Source of the DNA: Amphibacillus cookii
Lineage (GTDB): Bacteria; Bacillota; Bacilli; Bacillales; Amphibacillaceae
Assembly: GCF_016908375.1 (NCBI RefSeq)
Contig: NZ_JAFBDS010000009.1
Coordinates: 62,001 to 126,000 of the forward strand
DNA: 64,000 nt
Direction: 5' to 3'
Within the stretch, counting starts at the first letter, position 1. Every line of letters begins with the position of its first letter. Below, piece after piece: positions 1-7,938 of the stretch. The position numbers and the translations under genes are program-made. The notes below the pieces were generated by a model that searched no databases, was not told where the DNA came from, and saw nothing but the letters and a program-made list of their open reading frames with translations.

Positions 1-137
1 TCATAGCCAAGGTGTAATATTTCATTTTCAATATTTTTTTCATAAATGGTTAAATGTTCGATTTGGTGTTGTTGCTGAATTTGTTTAAGGTTATTAGCTA
101 AATGACGATACACATCAGCATAATATAACTGTTGCAA
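1..137 (-). CDS. Hypothetical protein, N-terminal fragment
   Basis: This is the first 45 or so codons of a minus-strand gene that leaves the window at base 1. It starts at a TTG (135-137) placed 7 bases after a strong AGGAGG ribosome binding site. The visible peptide is hydrophilic, rich in Gln and His, and predicted helical; it has no signal peptide or membrane segment. It diverges from yqjA, so the spacer of about 95 bases must hold promoters for both. I do not recognise the family. Coding is supported by the ribosome binding site and the open frame only. Confidence 0.55.
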   Translation of the reverse strand, partial: MQQLYYADVYRHLANNLKQIQQQHQIEHLTIYEKNIENEILHLGY

Positions 138-233
138 GTTTATTCCTCCTATCGTTTAAATTGTTGTATAGTTTTATCATCACCGTTAATATGTAAATAT
201 ATACATTGCTCAAGTAAGTTAATTAGGAAAGGA

Positions 234-1193
234 ATGAAAGTATTGAAAATTGGTTATCGTACATTAAAAACAGCTATTGCAGCTCCTATGGCAGTTTTAA
301 TTGCTGAATGGTTACAACTTGATCATTATGGCTCAGCTGGTATTATTGCTGTATTATGTATTCAGCCTACACGGAAACAATCTTTTTTAACAGCATGGCA
401 TCGAATTGCAGCTGGTTTATTATCTATTGTATTTGCTTATCTTATTTTTGAATTTATCGGCTATCATCCAATTACTATTGGTTTATTGCTCTTATTATTT
501 ATTCCAGTAACCAATGCATTACATATAGCTCCAGGTATTGTGACGAGTCTTGTTATCTTATTTCATTTTTACGGTGATCGGGCTGTTACTTGGCCGCTGA
601 TTATCAATGAAGTAGCGATCATGCTTATTGGAATTGGTTCAGCGTTAATTTTAAACTTATACATGCCTAGCTTAGACGTAAAACTAATGAAAGTTAAAAG
701 GGAAGTAGAAGCAAATTATCAGCTGTTATTTCGTGATATCTCTGCTTATTTAAAGGGAGAAAAACAGGCGTTAACAGATGACCTTATTGCAAATACAAAA
801 AAACATCTCATCGCAGCTAATGAATTAGTTCAGCGCGATATAGAGAATACATTTAGCCAAAACGCTTATCGACAACAGCGTTATTTCTCGATGAGAGAGG
901 TACAACTGGATTCGCTCGAACGCATGTTGTCAATTATTAAACCATTAGATGTTACGGTAGAACAATCACATAAAATAGCGGATTTATTTGAAGATTTGGC
1001 TGATGCGATCTATCCAGACAATGCTGTAAATTACCACCTACAGCAAATTAAGAAAATGCGCAACTATTTTGAACAAGACCAATTGCCGCAAACAAGGAAA
1101 GAATTTGAAGTGAGAGCTAATCTGTTTCAATTATTATTCGAGGTTGAACATTATTTGCTGATTAAGAATCGAGCATTAACGGATTTAAAATGA
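234..1193 (+). CDS. yqjA: YqjA-type aromatic acid exporter family membrane protein
   Basis: 319 residues. The first 150 or so contain several hydrophobic segments, among them a stretch rich in Leu and Ile near residues 75-95. The remaining half is a soluble, charged helical domain, as in the ArAE_1 family with its C-terminal domain (B. subtilis YqjA). Family members are thought to export small aromatic or organic acids; the substrate here is unknown. Start choice: ATG 234 lies 5 bases after AGGA of an AGGAAAGG site; a TTG at 243 is the alternative. The frame stays open upstream to 132, but no ribosome binding site supports that start. Its position before a PepT-like peptidase matches B. subtilis. 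Confidence 0.8.
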   Translation: MKVLKIGYRTLKTAIAAPMAVLIAEWLQLDHYGSAGIIAVLCIQPTRKQSFLTAWHRIAAGLLSIVFAYLIFEFIGYHPITIGLLLLLFIPVTNALHIAPGIVTSLVILFHFYGDRAVTWPLIINEVAIMLIGIGSALILNLYMPSLDVKLMKVKREVEANYQLLFRDISAYLKGEKQALTDDLIANTKKHLIAANELVQRDIENTFSQNAYRQQRYFSMREVQLDSLERMLSIIKPLDVTVEQSHKIADLFEDLADAIYPDNAVNYHLQQIKKMRNYFEQDQLPQTRKEFEVRANLFQLLFEVEHYLLIKNRALTDLK

Positions 1194-1239
1194 GTGAAGT
1201 GTCCAGGCACGAGCAAAATATCTTATCCTGCTTTAATTA

Positions 1240-1552
1240 AAAGAGGTTGGAACATAACAAAAATATGCTCTCCAAATACGAATGATGTTAGAATGTGTAG
1301 GTTAATCACATACCCGCAGAGGAAATATACTCCCTTTCTGCGGGCACGGCTTCAGCTAATTCAGTAAAGCCAAAAGCGCTTTACTGAATGGATCTTCAGC
1401 TCGTGCTGTTCCCGCTAGAGTGTCGCATATTTCCTCTGCTATTTGGTATCATTCGTTTTAATATAATAAAGACGAATCATCCATTCACTAAACAAACGGA
1501 TCATTCGTAATTGATCTTATGTCTTTTACTTTTGACCCAACCTCAATTTTCT
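1240..1552 (-). repeat. Family B intergenic repeat, copy B1
   Basis: About 310 bp element bounded by an imperfect terminal inverted repeat (AAGAGGTTGGAAC on the left, GACCCAACCTC on the right). Its reverse complement matches copy B2 at 42828-43190 through most of its length, including a well-conserved block at 1408-1440 that covers the words CTCTAGCGGGAACA and GCAGAGGAAATATGCG. Inside is a near-palindrome around 1360-1390 (CAGTAAAGC ... GCTTTACTG). No reading frame is conserved between the copies. The GAGGTTGGGAC-type ends resemble palindromic spacer repeats I recall from other Bacillaceae. Confidence 0.8.
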
Positions 1553-1571
1553 TATGTTTGATAGAACAATT

Positions 1572-1623
1572 AAAAATGGTCTCCCAAATCGATTAATTAA
1601 TCGTTTACGGGAGACCATTTTAG
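1572..1623. terminator. Bidirectional hairpin terminator
   Basis: Stem AAAATGGTCTCCC (1573-1585) pairs with GGGAGACCATTTT around a loop of about 22 bases. A-rich 5' and T-rich 3' arms make it usable from either side: for yqjA after the B1 repeat, or for the minus-strand prli42 transcript after the A1 repeat. Confidence 0.75.
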
Positions 1624-1630
1624 TTTAAAC

Positions 1631-1860
1631 TTTATCACAGATAACGGGCGCTAATGTTCGGATTCACTCAACTAACTAAACCATCAGTGGGTGGGTAAGA
1701 TCGTAGACTGAAACCGCCCACGTCCTTAAGAAGGATTACAGACTAAGGCCGCCACGTCCTGTGGCAACGTCTGCATAACCTACATCCTGTAGGCCCACGT
1801 CTGCATGACCTACATCCTGTAGGCCTCCGCCCGCTGATTGAAGGTTCGTTTTATAAAATA
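1631..1860 (+). repeat. Family A intergenic repeat, copy A1 (with hairpin module)
   Basis: Starts TTTATCACAGATAAC and ends GGTTCGTTTTATAAAATA, the family boundaries. The first stem-loop is shortened. The second stem (CATCAGTGGG with CCCGCTGATTG) encloses an insert of about 135 bp at 1697-1832, which is nearly identical to the insert of copy A7. The right end overlaps the last codons and stop of the minus-strand prli42-like gene. Confidence 0.85.
1697..1832 (+). repeat. Nested hairpin module inside A1
   Basis: A run of short hairpins: GCCACGTCCTGTGGC once and two CCTACATCCTGTAGG units, each preceded by ACGTCTGCAT. The reverse complement occurs almost unchanged at 39207-39344 in copy A7, and a shortened relative (ACGTCTAACTCACCCACATCC) occurs inside repeat B2 near 43070. 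Its presence in two unrelated repeat families suggests an independently mobile or copied unit. Confidence 0.75.
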
Positions 1861-2000
1861 ATCGCTAATCCTGTTGTGAAAATAGAGCCGATCATTGCTA
1901 TAATCATAAGGTAAACAATCATCTTGTTGCGACGTTCACGCTTTGAAGGTTTACGTGATTTCTGATTTTGATCTTGCTTTTGTTTTTTTGTTTTAGCCAT
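1851..2000 (-). CDS. prli42: Prli42-like membrane miniprotein (DUF4044 type)
   Basis: 49 residues, with ATG at 1998-2000 preceded by a strong AAAGGAGG. The N-terminal 26 residues are very basic (many Lys, Arg, Gln); then comes one membrane helix of about 20 residues rich in Ile, Met and Gly. A basic KRER patch before a single helix is the pattern of Prli42, the miniprotein that in Listeria tethers the stressosome to the membrane. A good promoter lies upstream (TTGTCA-17-TAAAAT on the minus strand). The last codons and the TAA stop lie inside the right end of repeat A1. Coding is secure; the Prli42 assignment rests on pattern and size. Confidence 0.75.
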   Translation of the reverse strand: MAKTKKQKQDQNQKSRKPSKRERRNKMIVYLMIIAMIGSIFTTGLAIIL

Positions 2001-2036
2001 GCTAATACCTCCTTTAACAAGGGAAATCTCATCCCT

Positions 2037-2065
2037 ATTTTATCTTTATTTAGTTAAGCTGACAA
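2037..2065 (-). promoter_or_regulatory. SigA-type promoter of the prli42-like gene
   Basis: On the minus strand TTGTCA (2060-2065) and TAAAAT (2037-2042) are separated by 17 bases, and the ribosome binding site follows about 25 bases downstream. Confidence 0.6.
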
Positions 2066-2088
2066 GCGTTTCGTCTGTTTTTAATTAA

Positions 2089-2117
2089 TTGACAATCAAA
2101 AAATAGTACGCTAACGT
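2089..2117 (+). promoter_or_regulatory. Candidate SigA promoter of the PepT-like peptidase
   Basis: A perfect TTGACA at 2089-2094 with a moderate TAACGT at 2112-2117, spacing 17. A TATAAT-like word at 2128-2133 is too far from this -35 to pair with it. Confidence 0.45.
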
Positions 2118-2152
2118 TAAAGAAACTATAATTATGGAAGAAGGCATAGAAA

Positions 2153-3271
2153 GTGATAAATAAAGAGCGTCTAGTTAATACATTTATCGAACTTATTCAA
2201 ATTGATTCAGAAACAGGTGAAGAGAGGGAAATAGCAACCGTATTAAAAACATTATTTATTGAATTAGGTTTAACGGTCATTGAAGATCAATCTCAATCAG
2301 AAACAGGCCATGGTGCGGGTAACTTAATCTGTACCCTACCAGGGGACACGTCGATTAAACCGATTTACTTCACTTCACATATGGATACAGTTGTACCCGC
2401 TAAGGGAGTTGAGCCAGAAATCAAAGGGGATTGGATCACATCAGATGGAACGACTATATTGGGGGCAGATGATAAAGCGGGTATGGCTTCAATGATTGAA
2501 GCCATACGCTGTGTAAAAGAACAACAAACAAACCACGGACCTATTCAACTTGTCATTACAGTAGGCGAAGAATCTGGATTAGTTGGGGCAAGAGCCCTGG
2601 ATTCCTCATTATTAAATGCTGAATTCGGCTATGCTTTAGATAGTGATGGAAAAGTTGGAGAAATTGTTGTTGCTGCACCTACACAAATTAAGTTATTAGC
2701 TAAAGTAAAAGGGAAAGCTGCGCACGCCGGTGTCGCTCCCGAAAAGGGGATCTCCGCTATTACGATTGCTTCAAAAGCAATTGCTAACATGCCTTTAGGA
2801 AGAATCGATGAGGAGACCACAGCTAATATTGGCCGCTTTGAAGGTGGCCAGAAAACAAATATTGTTTGTGATTATGTCGAAGTATTTGCTGAAGCCCGTT
2901 CATTAGATGAAGATAAAGTAAATCAACAAGTAGAAAGAATGAAGCACGGATTTCAAGAAGCGGCAGCAAAGCTAGGTGGGGAAGTAGAGCTCTTTTCAAA
3001 AGTTATGTATCCGGGTTATAAGCAATATCCTGAGGATCCCGTCGTAAAAGTTGCCCAGCAGGCAGCCAAGGCGATTAATAGATCAGCAACTTTAACACAA
3101 AGTGGTGGCGGGAGTGATGCAAATGTCATATCCAGTTATGGCATTCCAACGGTTAATTTAGCTGTTGGATATGAGAATATACATACGACAGCTGAACGCA
3201 TGTCTATTAATGAACTTTGCAAACTTACTGAACTTGTTCTTGCTATTATTGATCAAGTCAATCAGCTATAA
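2153..3271 (+). CDS. yqjE: PepT-like M20 family metallopeptidase (YqjE type)
   Basis: 372 residues starting at GTG. It shows the di-zinc M20 layout: a metal His in TSHMDT (about residue 75), the bridging Asp in GADDKAG (about 104), and the catalytic and metal Glu pair in GEESG (about 138). A dimerisation domain lies in the middle, and the last metal His is in ENIHTTAER near the C terminus. The family is usually annotated tripeptidase T-like and is cytosolic. B. subtilis YqjE has the same length and neighbourhood. The exact peptide substrate cannot be read from the sequence. Confidence 0.85.
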   Translation: MINKERLVNTFIELIQIDSETGEEREIATVLKTLFIELGLTVIEDQSQSETGHGAGNLICTLPGDTSIKPIYFTSHMDTVVPAKGVEPEIKGDWITSDGTTILGADDKAGMASMIEAIRCVKEQQTNHGPIQLVITVGEESGLVGARALDSSLLNAEFGYALDSDGKVGEIVVAAPTQIKLLAKVKGKAAHAGVAPEKGISAITIASKAIANMPLGRIDEETTANIGRFEGGQKTNIVCDYVEVFAEARSLDEDKVNQQVERMKHGFQEAAAKLGGEVELFSKVMYPGYKQYPEDPVVKVAQQAAKAINRSATLTQSGGGSDANVISSYGIPTVNLAVGYENIHTTAERMSINELCKLTELVLAIIDQVNQL

Positions 3272-3294
3272 CGATTAATGGTATTGGATCAATC

Positions 3295-3430
3295 TTTTTT
3301 ATCAACAGATAACCGACCGTAAAACCCCAAAAAAATAGAGCGTAGAGCAAATCGATTGAGGTGGGTGATTGTCCTGATTCACTCAACGAACCCGCAACCA
3401 GTGGGAAACGAACAAGGTCCGTTTTATAAA
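3295..3430 (+). repeat. Family A intergenic repeat, copy A2
   Basis: Begins ATCAACAGATAACCGACCG and ends GGTCCGTTTTATAAA. It carries the family core words AGAGCGTAGAGCAAATCG, GATTGAGGTGGGTGAT and TGATTCACTCAACGAACC. It lies directly upstream of the dinB promoter, whose -10 begins 15 bases after the repeat end. Confidence 0.85.
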
Positions 3431-3444
3431 TGCGTTTAATATGG

Positions 3445-3472
3445 TATAATAACCAAAAAGAACAAACGTTCT
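3445..3472 (+). promoter_or_regulatory. dinB promoter -10 and LexA (SOS) operator
   Basis: TATAAT at 3445-3450 is followed by a perfect 14-base palindrome AGAACAAACGTTCT at 3459-3472. This fits the Gram-positive LexA box CGAAC-N4-GTTCG apart from the outermost base on each side. Placed just after the start site, LexA would block transcription until SOS induction. The -35 would fall at about 3422-3427, inside the end of repeat A2. Confidence 0.7.
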
Positions 3473-3492
3473 CAAGTAAAGGAAGCGATTTT

Positions 3493-4740
3493 ATGTCGAA
3501 GTGGTATCCTAAAAACGGGCGAGTCATTCTTCACGTTGATATGAATAGTTTTTATGCCTCAGTTGAAATGGCCTACAATCCTGAATTAAAAGGAAAACCA
3601 CTGGCTATAGCTGGAAACCCTGAAGAACGTCGTGGAATTATTGTAACAAGTAGTTATGAAGCACGTGCTAAAGGGGTTAAAACAACAATGCCACTTTGGC
3701 AAGCGAAACGATTATGTCCAGAATTATTGGTGATGCGCCCCAATTTTGATCGTTATCGGAAAGCATCAAGTGAAATGTTTAAGATGATGGCAGAAATCAC
3801 GCCATATGTTCAACCTGTTTCAATTGATGAGGGGTATATGGATATTAGTCATTGTCATGATTTAGGTTCACCATTAGATATTGCTAAAGACTTGCAGTTA
3901 CGAATTAATAATGAGTTAGATTTACCTTGCAGTATTGGAATTGCACCAAATAAATTTTTAGCGAAAATGGCTTCTGATATGAAGAAACCTATGGGATTGA
4001 CTGTTTTAAGGAAGCGAGACTTAAAAACAAAACTATGGCCTTTAGCTATTGAAGAAATGTATGGGGTTGGAAAGAAAACAGCTGATAAATTAAAAAATGT
4101 TGGCATTAATAAAATTGGTGATTTAATTGATGCTAATACGTTTGAGCTCAAGCGTATTTTAGGAATAAATGGTGAACGACTACAGCAGCGTGCTAAAGGT
4201 GAAGACATGAGCCCGGTCGATCCTAATGCAATTTATGATTTTAAAAGCATTGGAAATTCAGAAACCCTGAGAGAAGATACCATTGACGAATCAACAATAA
4301 CGATGTTACTAAGAAAATTATCAAGGAAAGTGGCGACACGATTAGCACGAAAAGAAGTTGTCGGTCAAACGGTGCAAATCATGATTCGTTATTATAATCG
4401 TAAGACGATAACTCGAAGTATAACGAAATCTTCTTATCTATCTAGCGAGACAGACATATTTTCTGTTGCTACTGATTTATTTGAATTACATTGGAATGGT
4501 GAGCCGATTCGTTTATTAGGTGTGACCGTTCAAGGTTTAATTGAAAAATCACAAGTTGCTGAACAACTGGATTTGTTTCGCTACCAAGAACAGGTCGGTA
4601 ACGAAGCTTTACATGAAGTTGTTGAGCAACTAACGACAAAATACGGGAAAAACCCATTTCAATCCTTTACACCAAGTGTTGATAAGGACCAACCAAGAAC
4701 AAGTTTTCAAAAAGATTTTTTAGATGATTTTAGAAAATAA
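3493..4740 (+). CDS. dinB: DNA polymerase IV (Y-family translesion polymerase)
   Basis: 415 residues. The start is ATG 3493, after AAAGGAAG. The palm has catalytic Asp16 in HVDMNSF and the Asp112-Glu113 pair in SIDEG, the three acidic residues that bind the two metals. Helix-hairpin-helix elements of the thumb follow near 180-225 (GVGKKT, LGINGE), then the little-finger domain. QLDLF near residue 360 matches the beta-clamp binding motif. The gene follows a LexA box, which fits SOS control. Its order before rnz resembles B. subtilis yqjH. The frame extends further upstream, but the ribosome binding site and family length favour this start. Confidence 0.93.
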   Translation: MSKWYPKNGRVILHVDMNSFYASVEMAYNPELKGKPLAIAGNPEERRGIIVTSSYEARAKGVKTTMPLWQAKRLCPELLVMRPNFDRYRKASSEMFKMMAEITPYVQPVSIDEGYMDISHCHDLGSPLDIAKDLQLRINNELDLPCSIGIAPNKFLAKMASDMKKPMGLTVLRKRDLKTKLWPLAIEEMYGVGKKTADKLKNVGINKIGDLIDANTFELKRILGINGERLQQRAKGEDMSPVDPNAIYDFKSIGNSETLREDTIDESTITMLLRKLSRKVATRLARKEVVGQTVQIMIRYYNRKTITRSITKSSYLSSETDIFSVATDLFELHWNGEPIRLLGVTVQGLIEKSQVAEQLDLFRYQEQVGNEALHEVVEQLTTKYGKNPFQSFTPSVDKDQPRTSFQKDFLDDFRK

Positions 4741-4778
4741 GCCAAAGCTAGCTAATGATCACTAACTTTGGCTTATTT
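4735..4778. terminator. Shared terminator between convergent dinB and rnz
   Basis: A perfect 13-bp stem AAATAAGCCAAAG (4735-4747) / CTTTGGCTTATTT (4766-4778). The stop codons of both convergent genes fall in or beside the hairpin, so it can stop transcription from both sides. Confidence 0.85.
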
Positions 4779-5694
4779 CTATTTCCATAAAATCCTCTGC
4801 AATAATCGTATTCTCGAAGTAAACTTGGGCCTCTTTTTTAAAATCTTTGAGTTCTTCACCTTGATATCGGGCAGAAATATGGGTAAGAACTAATTTTTTC
4901 ACATCAACAGCATCAGCTAATTTAGCCACCTCTGTATTCGTACTATGATAATATTGGTAGGCTAGCTGATCATCTGTTGACTGAAAGGTTGCCTCATGAA
5001 CCAGTAAATCGCTTTCCGCAACAAAATCTAAAAATTGCATTGCATTTCTAGTGTCTCCCATGATCACTATTTTTCGTCCTTGCTTATCAGGACCAATTAC
5101 ATCTTCTCGTTTGATTTCTCTGCCATCTGGAAGAATGGTGCTCGGATTGGCCTTGATTTGCTGATAAATCGGGCCTGGTTCTATACCGTAATCTTTAAGT
5201 TTGTCCACTTGCAGAGCGCCACGTTGATTTTTTTCCATAATCCGATAACCAAAGCCATTAATGCCATGCTCTAATGCAATGGCGTCAATAATAAACTGAC
5301 CTGTATCTAAATAAAAATTATCTGTAACTTCAATCACATGTAATGGATACTTCAATTTGGTGCAGCTAATTTCCAAACTTATACTTATAAATTGCTTTAT
5401 TCCTTTAGGGCCATAAATGGAAACGGGCGTTTTCCCTTCTTGAAATGAGCGACTACTTAATAAGCCAGGGAGTCCATAAATATGGTCACCATGTAAATGG
5501 GTAATAAAGATTTTTTCGATTTTTCTCGGTTTAATACTTGTACGAAGAATTTGATGCTGAGTAGCTTCACCGCAATCAAACAACCAAATTGCACCTTGCT
5601 CTTGCATCAAATCTAAGGCGATTGCACTTACATTACGCTGACGCGAAGGTAAGCCAGCACCAGTCCCTAAGAATGTTAATTTCACGTCAGCCAA
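4762..5694 (-). CDS. rnz: Ribonuclease Z
   Basis: 310 residues, close to the usual 305-310 of bacterial tRNase Z. The metallo-beta-lactamase signature HLHGDH is at residues 66-71. More metal ligands are visible in the GDTR motif (about 213) and the THIS(A)R motif near 270. The enzyme cuts the 3' trailer of tRNA precursors that lack an encoded CCA. It overlaps the end of namA by 13 bases, so the two are co-transcribed on the minus strand. Confidence 0.93.
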   Translation of the reverse strand: MADVKLTFLGTGAGLPSRQRNVSAIALDLMQEQGAIWLFDCGEATQHQILRTSIKPRKIEKIFITHLHGDHIYGLPGLLSSRSFQEGKTPVSIYGPKGIKQFISISLEISCTKLKYPLHVIEVTDNFYLDTGQFIIDAIALEHGINGFGYRIMEKNQRGALQVDKLKDYGIEPGPIYQQIKANPSTILPDGREIKREDVIGPDKQGRKIVIMGDTRNAMQFLDFVAESDLLVHEATFQSTDDQLAYQYYHSTNTEVAKLADAVDVKKLVLTHISARYQGEELKDFKKEAQVYFENTIIAEDFMEIEISQS

Positions 5695-6704
5695 CCTCTT
5701 TTGTAGGATAGAGGCGCTTCAAGATTATAACCGAGTTTAACTGCTGCTTGATGCGGCCAATAAGGCTCTCTTAACAATACACGTGCTAGGCAAACTAAAT
5801 CAGCCCGTTTATTTTTAAGGATTTCTTCAGCCTGTTCAGCTTCAGTGATGAGCCCTACTGCAGCTGTTGGGATATTCACACGTTGCTTTATTACCTCTGC
5901 CTGTGGAATTTGATAACCTGGATAAACATCTATGTCTGTCTGTATCACACCACCTGTACTCACATCCACTAAATCAATCCCTTGTTTTTTCATCTTTTGG
6001 CTAAAATAAATCATATCATCTCGTTGATTACCATTTTTATGATATTCATCTGCCGAAATACGGACAAATAATGGTCCGTTCCACACTAACTGTATAGCCT
6101 CAATAACCTCCTCTAATAAACGATAGCGATTATCTCTGTTGCCCCCGTACTTATCGTTACGTTGATTGGTAAGAGGGGAGAGGAATTGATTTATTAAATA
6201 GCCATGCGCTGCATGGATTTCAATTACATCAAAACCTGCTTGCTTAGCTCGTAGTGCACCTAAACGAAAGGCATCTATCGTTTGCTCGATATCCTTAGCG
6301 GTCATGGCAACGGTGTGATCATCGTGATGATCTATCGCACCAACACTAGGAGCCATCGCAGCCATGTTCGTGCTTGCTTTGCGACCAGCATGCCCCAATT
6401 GAATGCAACTTTTAGCTTGATGTGCATGAATGCGTTTATTTAAATAGTTGAGTCCGCTGATGTGCTCATCGCTCCAAATGCCTAAGTCATTGAGTGAAAT
6501 CCGACCTTCCGGTTGCACAGCTGTAGCTTCAACAATGATCAAACCTGTTTGTCCGACCGCTCTCGTTTCATAATGTGTCGTGTGGAACGGGGTGACCATA
6601 CCATCTTGCTGTTCAACTGCGTACATACACATAGGCGCCATCACAATCCGATTTTTTAAAGTTACATCACGAAAAGAAATCGGATCAAATAATTTCACAG
6701 TCAT
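5682..6704 (-). CDS. namA: NADPH dehydrogenase, old yellow enzyme (NamA/YqjM)
   Basis: 340 residues, an FMN-dependent ene-reductase TIM barrel. Cys26 and Tyr28 in the APMCMY motif match the redox-tuning Cys and active-site Tyr of B. subtilis YqjM. The His pair in EIHAAHGYL (about 163-167) binds the substrate carbonyl, and SPLTNQRNDKYGG is the family signature. It reduces activated double bonds of alpha,beta-unsaturated carbonyls and nitro compounds with NADPH. It sits between the GDPD gene (4-base overlap) and rnz (13-base overlap). Confidence 0.92.
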   Translation of the reverse strand: MTVKLFDPISFRDVTLKNRIVMAPMCMYAVEQQDGMVTPFHTTHYETRAVGQTGLIIVEATAVQPEGRISLNDLGIWSDEHISGLNYLNKRIHAHQAKSCIQLGHAGRKASTNMAAMAPSVGAIDHHDDHTVAMTAKDIEQTIDAFRLGALRAKQAGFDVIEIHAAHGYLINQFLSPLTNQRNDKYGGNRDNRYRLLEEVIEAIQLVWNGPLFVRISADEYHKNGNQRDDMIYFSQKMKKQGIDLVDVSTGGVIQTDIDVYPGYQIPQAEVIKQRVNIPTAAVGLITEAEQAEEILKNKRADLVCLARVLLREPYWPHQAAVKLGYNLEAPLSYKRGWLT

Positions 6705-7462
6705 TTATATGCCTCCAAACTTTGTAAATATAATGCTCTTTTTTTAATTGCCAAATCAGGTCTATCTGTTATGATCATATCACAATTTAATTGAAAACAC
6801 CTTCTTAAATGATTAGGATGGTTGACCGTATAAGGCGCAATATACAACTGATTATCATGTAGGGTTTGAATAATACGACGATTTAAATGACGATATTTTA
6901 AATGTAAACCATTTGCTTTAAGAGCCATTAGCTCTTTCATGATCGGTCTATTTAAGTGCGAAGTTAACAAGGACACTTTATTATTTTTATTCATGACTTT
7001 TAATTTTTCAAGGGATGCTTTGTTAAAGCTTGAAAAGATAACACGATCTCTTAGGTTGAATTGATCAATTTGTTTAGATACAATTTTTTCAATGCCCTCA
7101 TACGCTATTTTATTGGTTTTTAATTCTATATTCAATAATAAGTTAGTTGTAGACAGCCATTCTAATAATTCACTTAAACTTAGAATTCTTTCATCATGAT
7201 ACTGTGGGTCAAACCATGAACCTATATCCAGTTCTTTTAGGTCTTTATAAGTATATTGATGAACATACCCACTATTAATGGTTACACGATCGATTGTCTC
7301 ATCATGAATCAGTACAGGAATGTTATCTTTAGTAAGATGGACATCAGTTTCAATTCCATCTGCCCCCAGTTGATTGGCAAACTTAAAAGCGGAAAAGCTA
7401 TTTTCGGGTCTGTAAAAACTTGCTCCTCTATGAGCAATAATCAGTGATGAAATGGTAATCAC
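6701..7462 (-). CDS. Glycerophosphodiester phosphodiesterase family protein
   Basis: 253 residues. It has the GDPD catalytic His in AHRGAS (about residue 11), the metal-binding Glu and Asp in GIETDVHLTKD (about 37-39), and the second catalytic His in LIHDETIDR (about 53). There is no signal peptide, so it probably acts in the cytosol on glycerophosphodiesters released from phospholipids. The GTG start at 7460-7462 lies almost directly against the AAGGA site, so the true start may be a few codons further in. It overlaps namA by 4 bases and opens the minus-strand operon. Confidence 0.85.
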   Translation of the reverse strand: MITISSLIIAHRGASFYRPENSFSAFKFANQLGADGIETDVHLTKDNIPVLIHDETIDRVTINSGYVHQYTYKDLKELDIGSWFDPQYHDERILSLSELLEWLSTTNLLLNIELKTNKIAYEGIEKIVSKQIDQFNLRDRVIFSSFNKASLEKLKVMNKNNKVSLLTSHLNRPIMKELMALKANGLHLKYRHLNRRIIQTLHDNQLYIAPYTVNHPNHLRRCFQLNCDMIITDRPDLAIKKRALYLQSLEAYK

Positions 7463-7507
7463 ATCCTTAAATTTGCGGTCTTATGAAAATCGTAGCATAA
7501 TATAAAG

Positions 7508-7521
7508 TATATATATATATG
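7508..7521. repeat. AT dinucleotide run in divergent promoter region
   Basis: A (TA)n stretch inside the 119-base spacer between the divergent GDPD and yqkB genes. It probably belongs to AT-rich promoter DNA. A TATAAT at 7554-7559, 17 bases before the AGAGGAAAGG site, is the likely -10 for yqkB. Confidence 0.4.
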
Positions 7522-7581
7522 CTGATTCATACGCATCTGTGTTCAATAAGAATTATAATGTAGAGGAAAGGATTAAAACAA

Positions 7582-7938
7582 ATGAAATTAATCATCGATA
7601 GCCAGGCGACAGCAAGGTTAAAATCTTATCAAACAGAAGCTAAGCCTTATTTACTGTTGTACTTTGATTCTTCCGGCTGTCAATGTACGGTTACAGGTAC
7701 ACCAACATTAAGGTTTACTGCTAAGGTAGAGAAAAGCTATCACATAGTTGAACAAGCTAACTTTTGCGTATATATCAGTGATTTTGATCAGATGTTTTTT
7801 GAAGATGTAGTTGAATTAAAAGATTTAGCATACGGATTTAAACTGACCAGTCCATCAGGGCTTTTAAATCCAATGATTCCAAATCAACATTTGTTAAATG
7901 AAAACGAAAAGGTGGTAAAAGCTAATGAAAAAATTTGA
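7582..7938 (+). CDS. yqkB: YqkB-like HesB/IscA-fold protein
   Basis: 118 residues of the Fe-S biosynthesis (HesB/IscA) fold. It opens with a short strand and a segment ending LLLYFDSSGCQC, like the YqkB/YfhF subgroup of Firmicutes. It keeps a CQC pair near residue 34 but lacks the canonical C-terminal Cys-Gly-Cys of IscA, so carriage of an Fe-S cluster is uncertain. It overlaps nudF by 14 bases, so translation is probably coupled. In B. subtilis yqkB also lies just ahead of nudF. Confidence 0.75.
   Translation: MKLIIDSQATARLKSYQTEAKPYLLLYFDSSGCQCTVTGTPTLRFTAKVEKSYHIVEQANFCVYISDFDQMFFEDVVELKDLAYGFKLTSPSGLLNPMIPNQHLLNENEKVVKANEKI

Noticed and set aside
3258-3527. Minus-strand open frame of 89 residues
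   Set aside because: It spans repeat A2, the dinB promoter and the LexA box. No binding site, and other A copies do not keep the frame.
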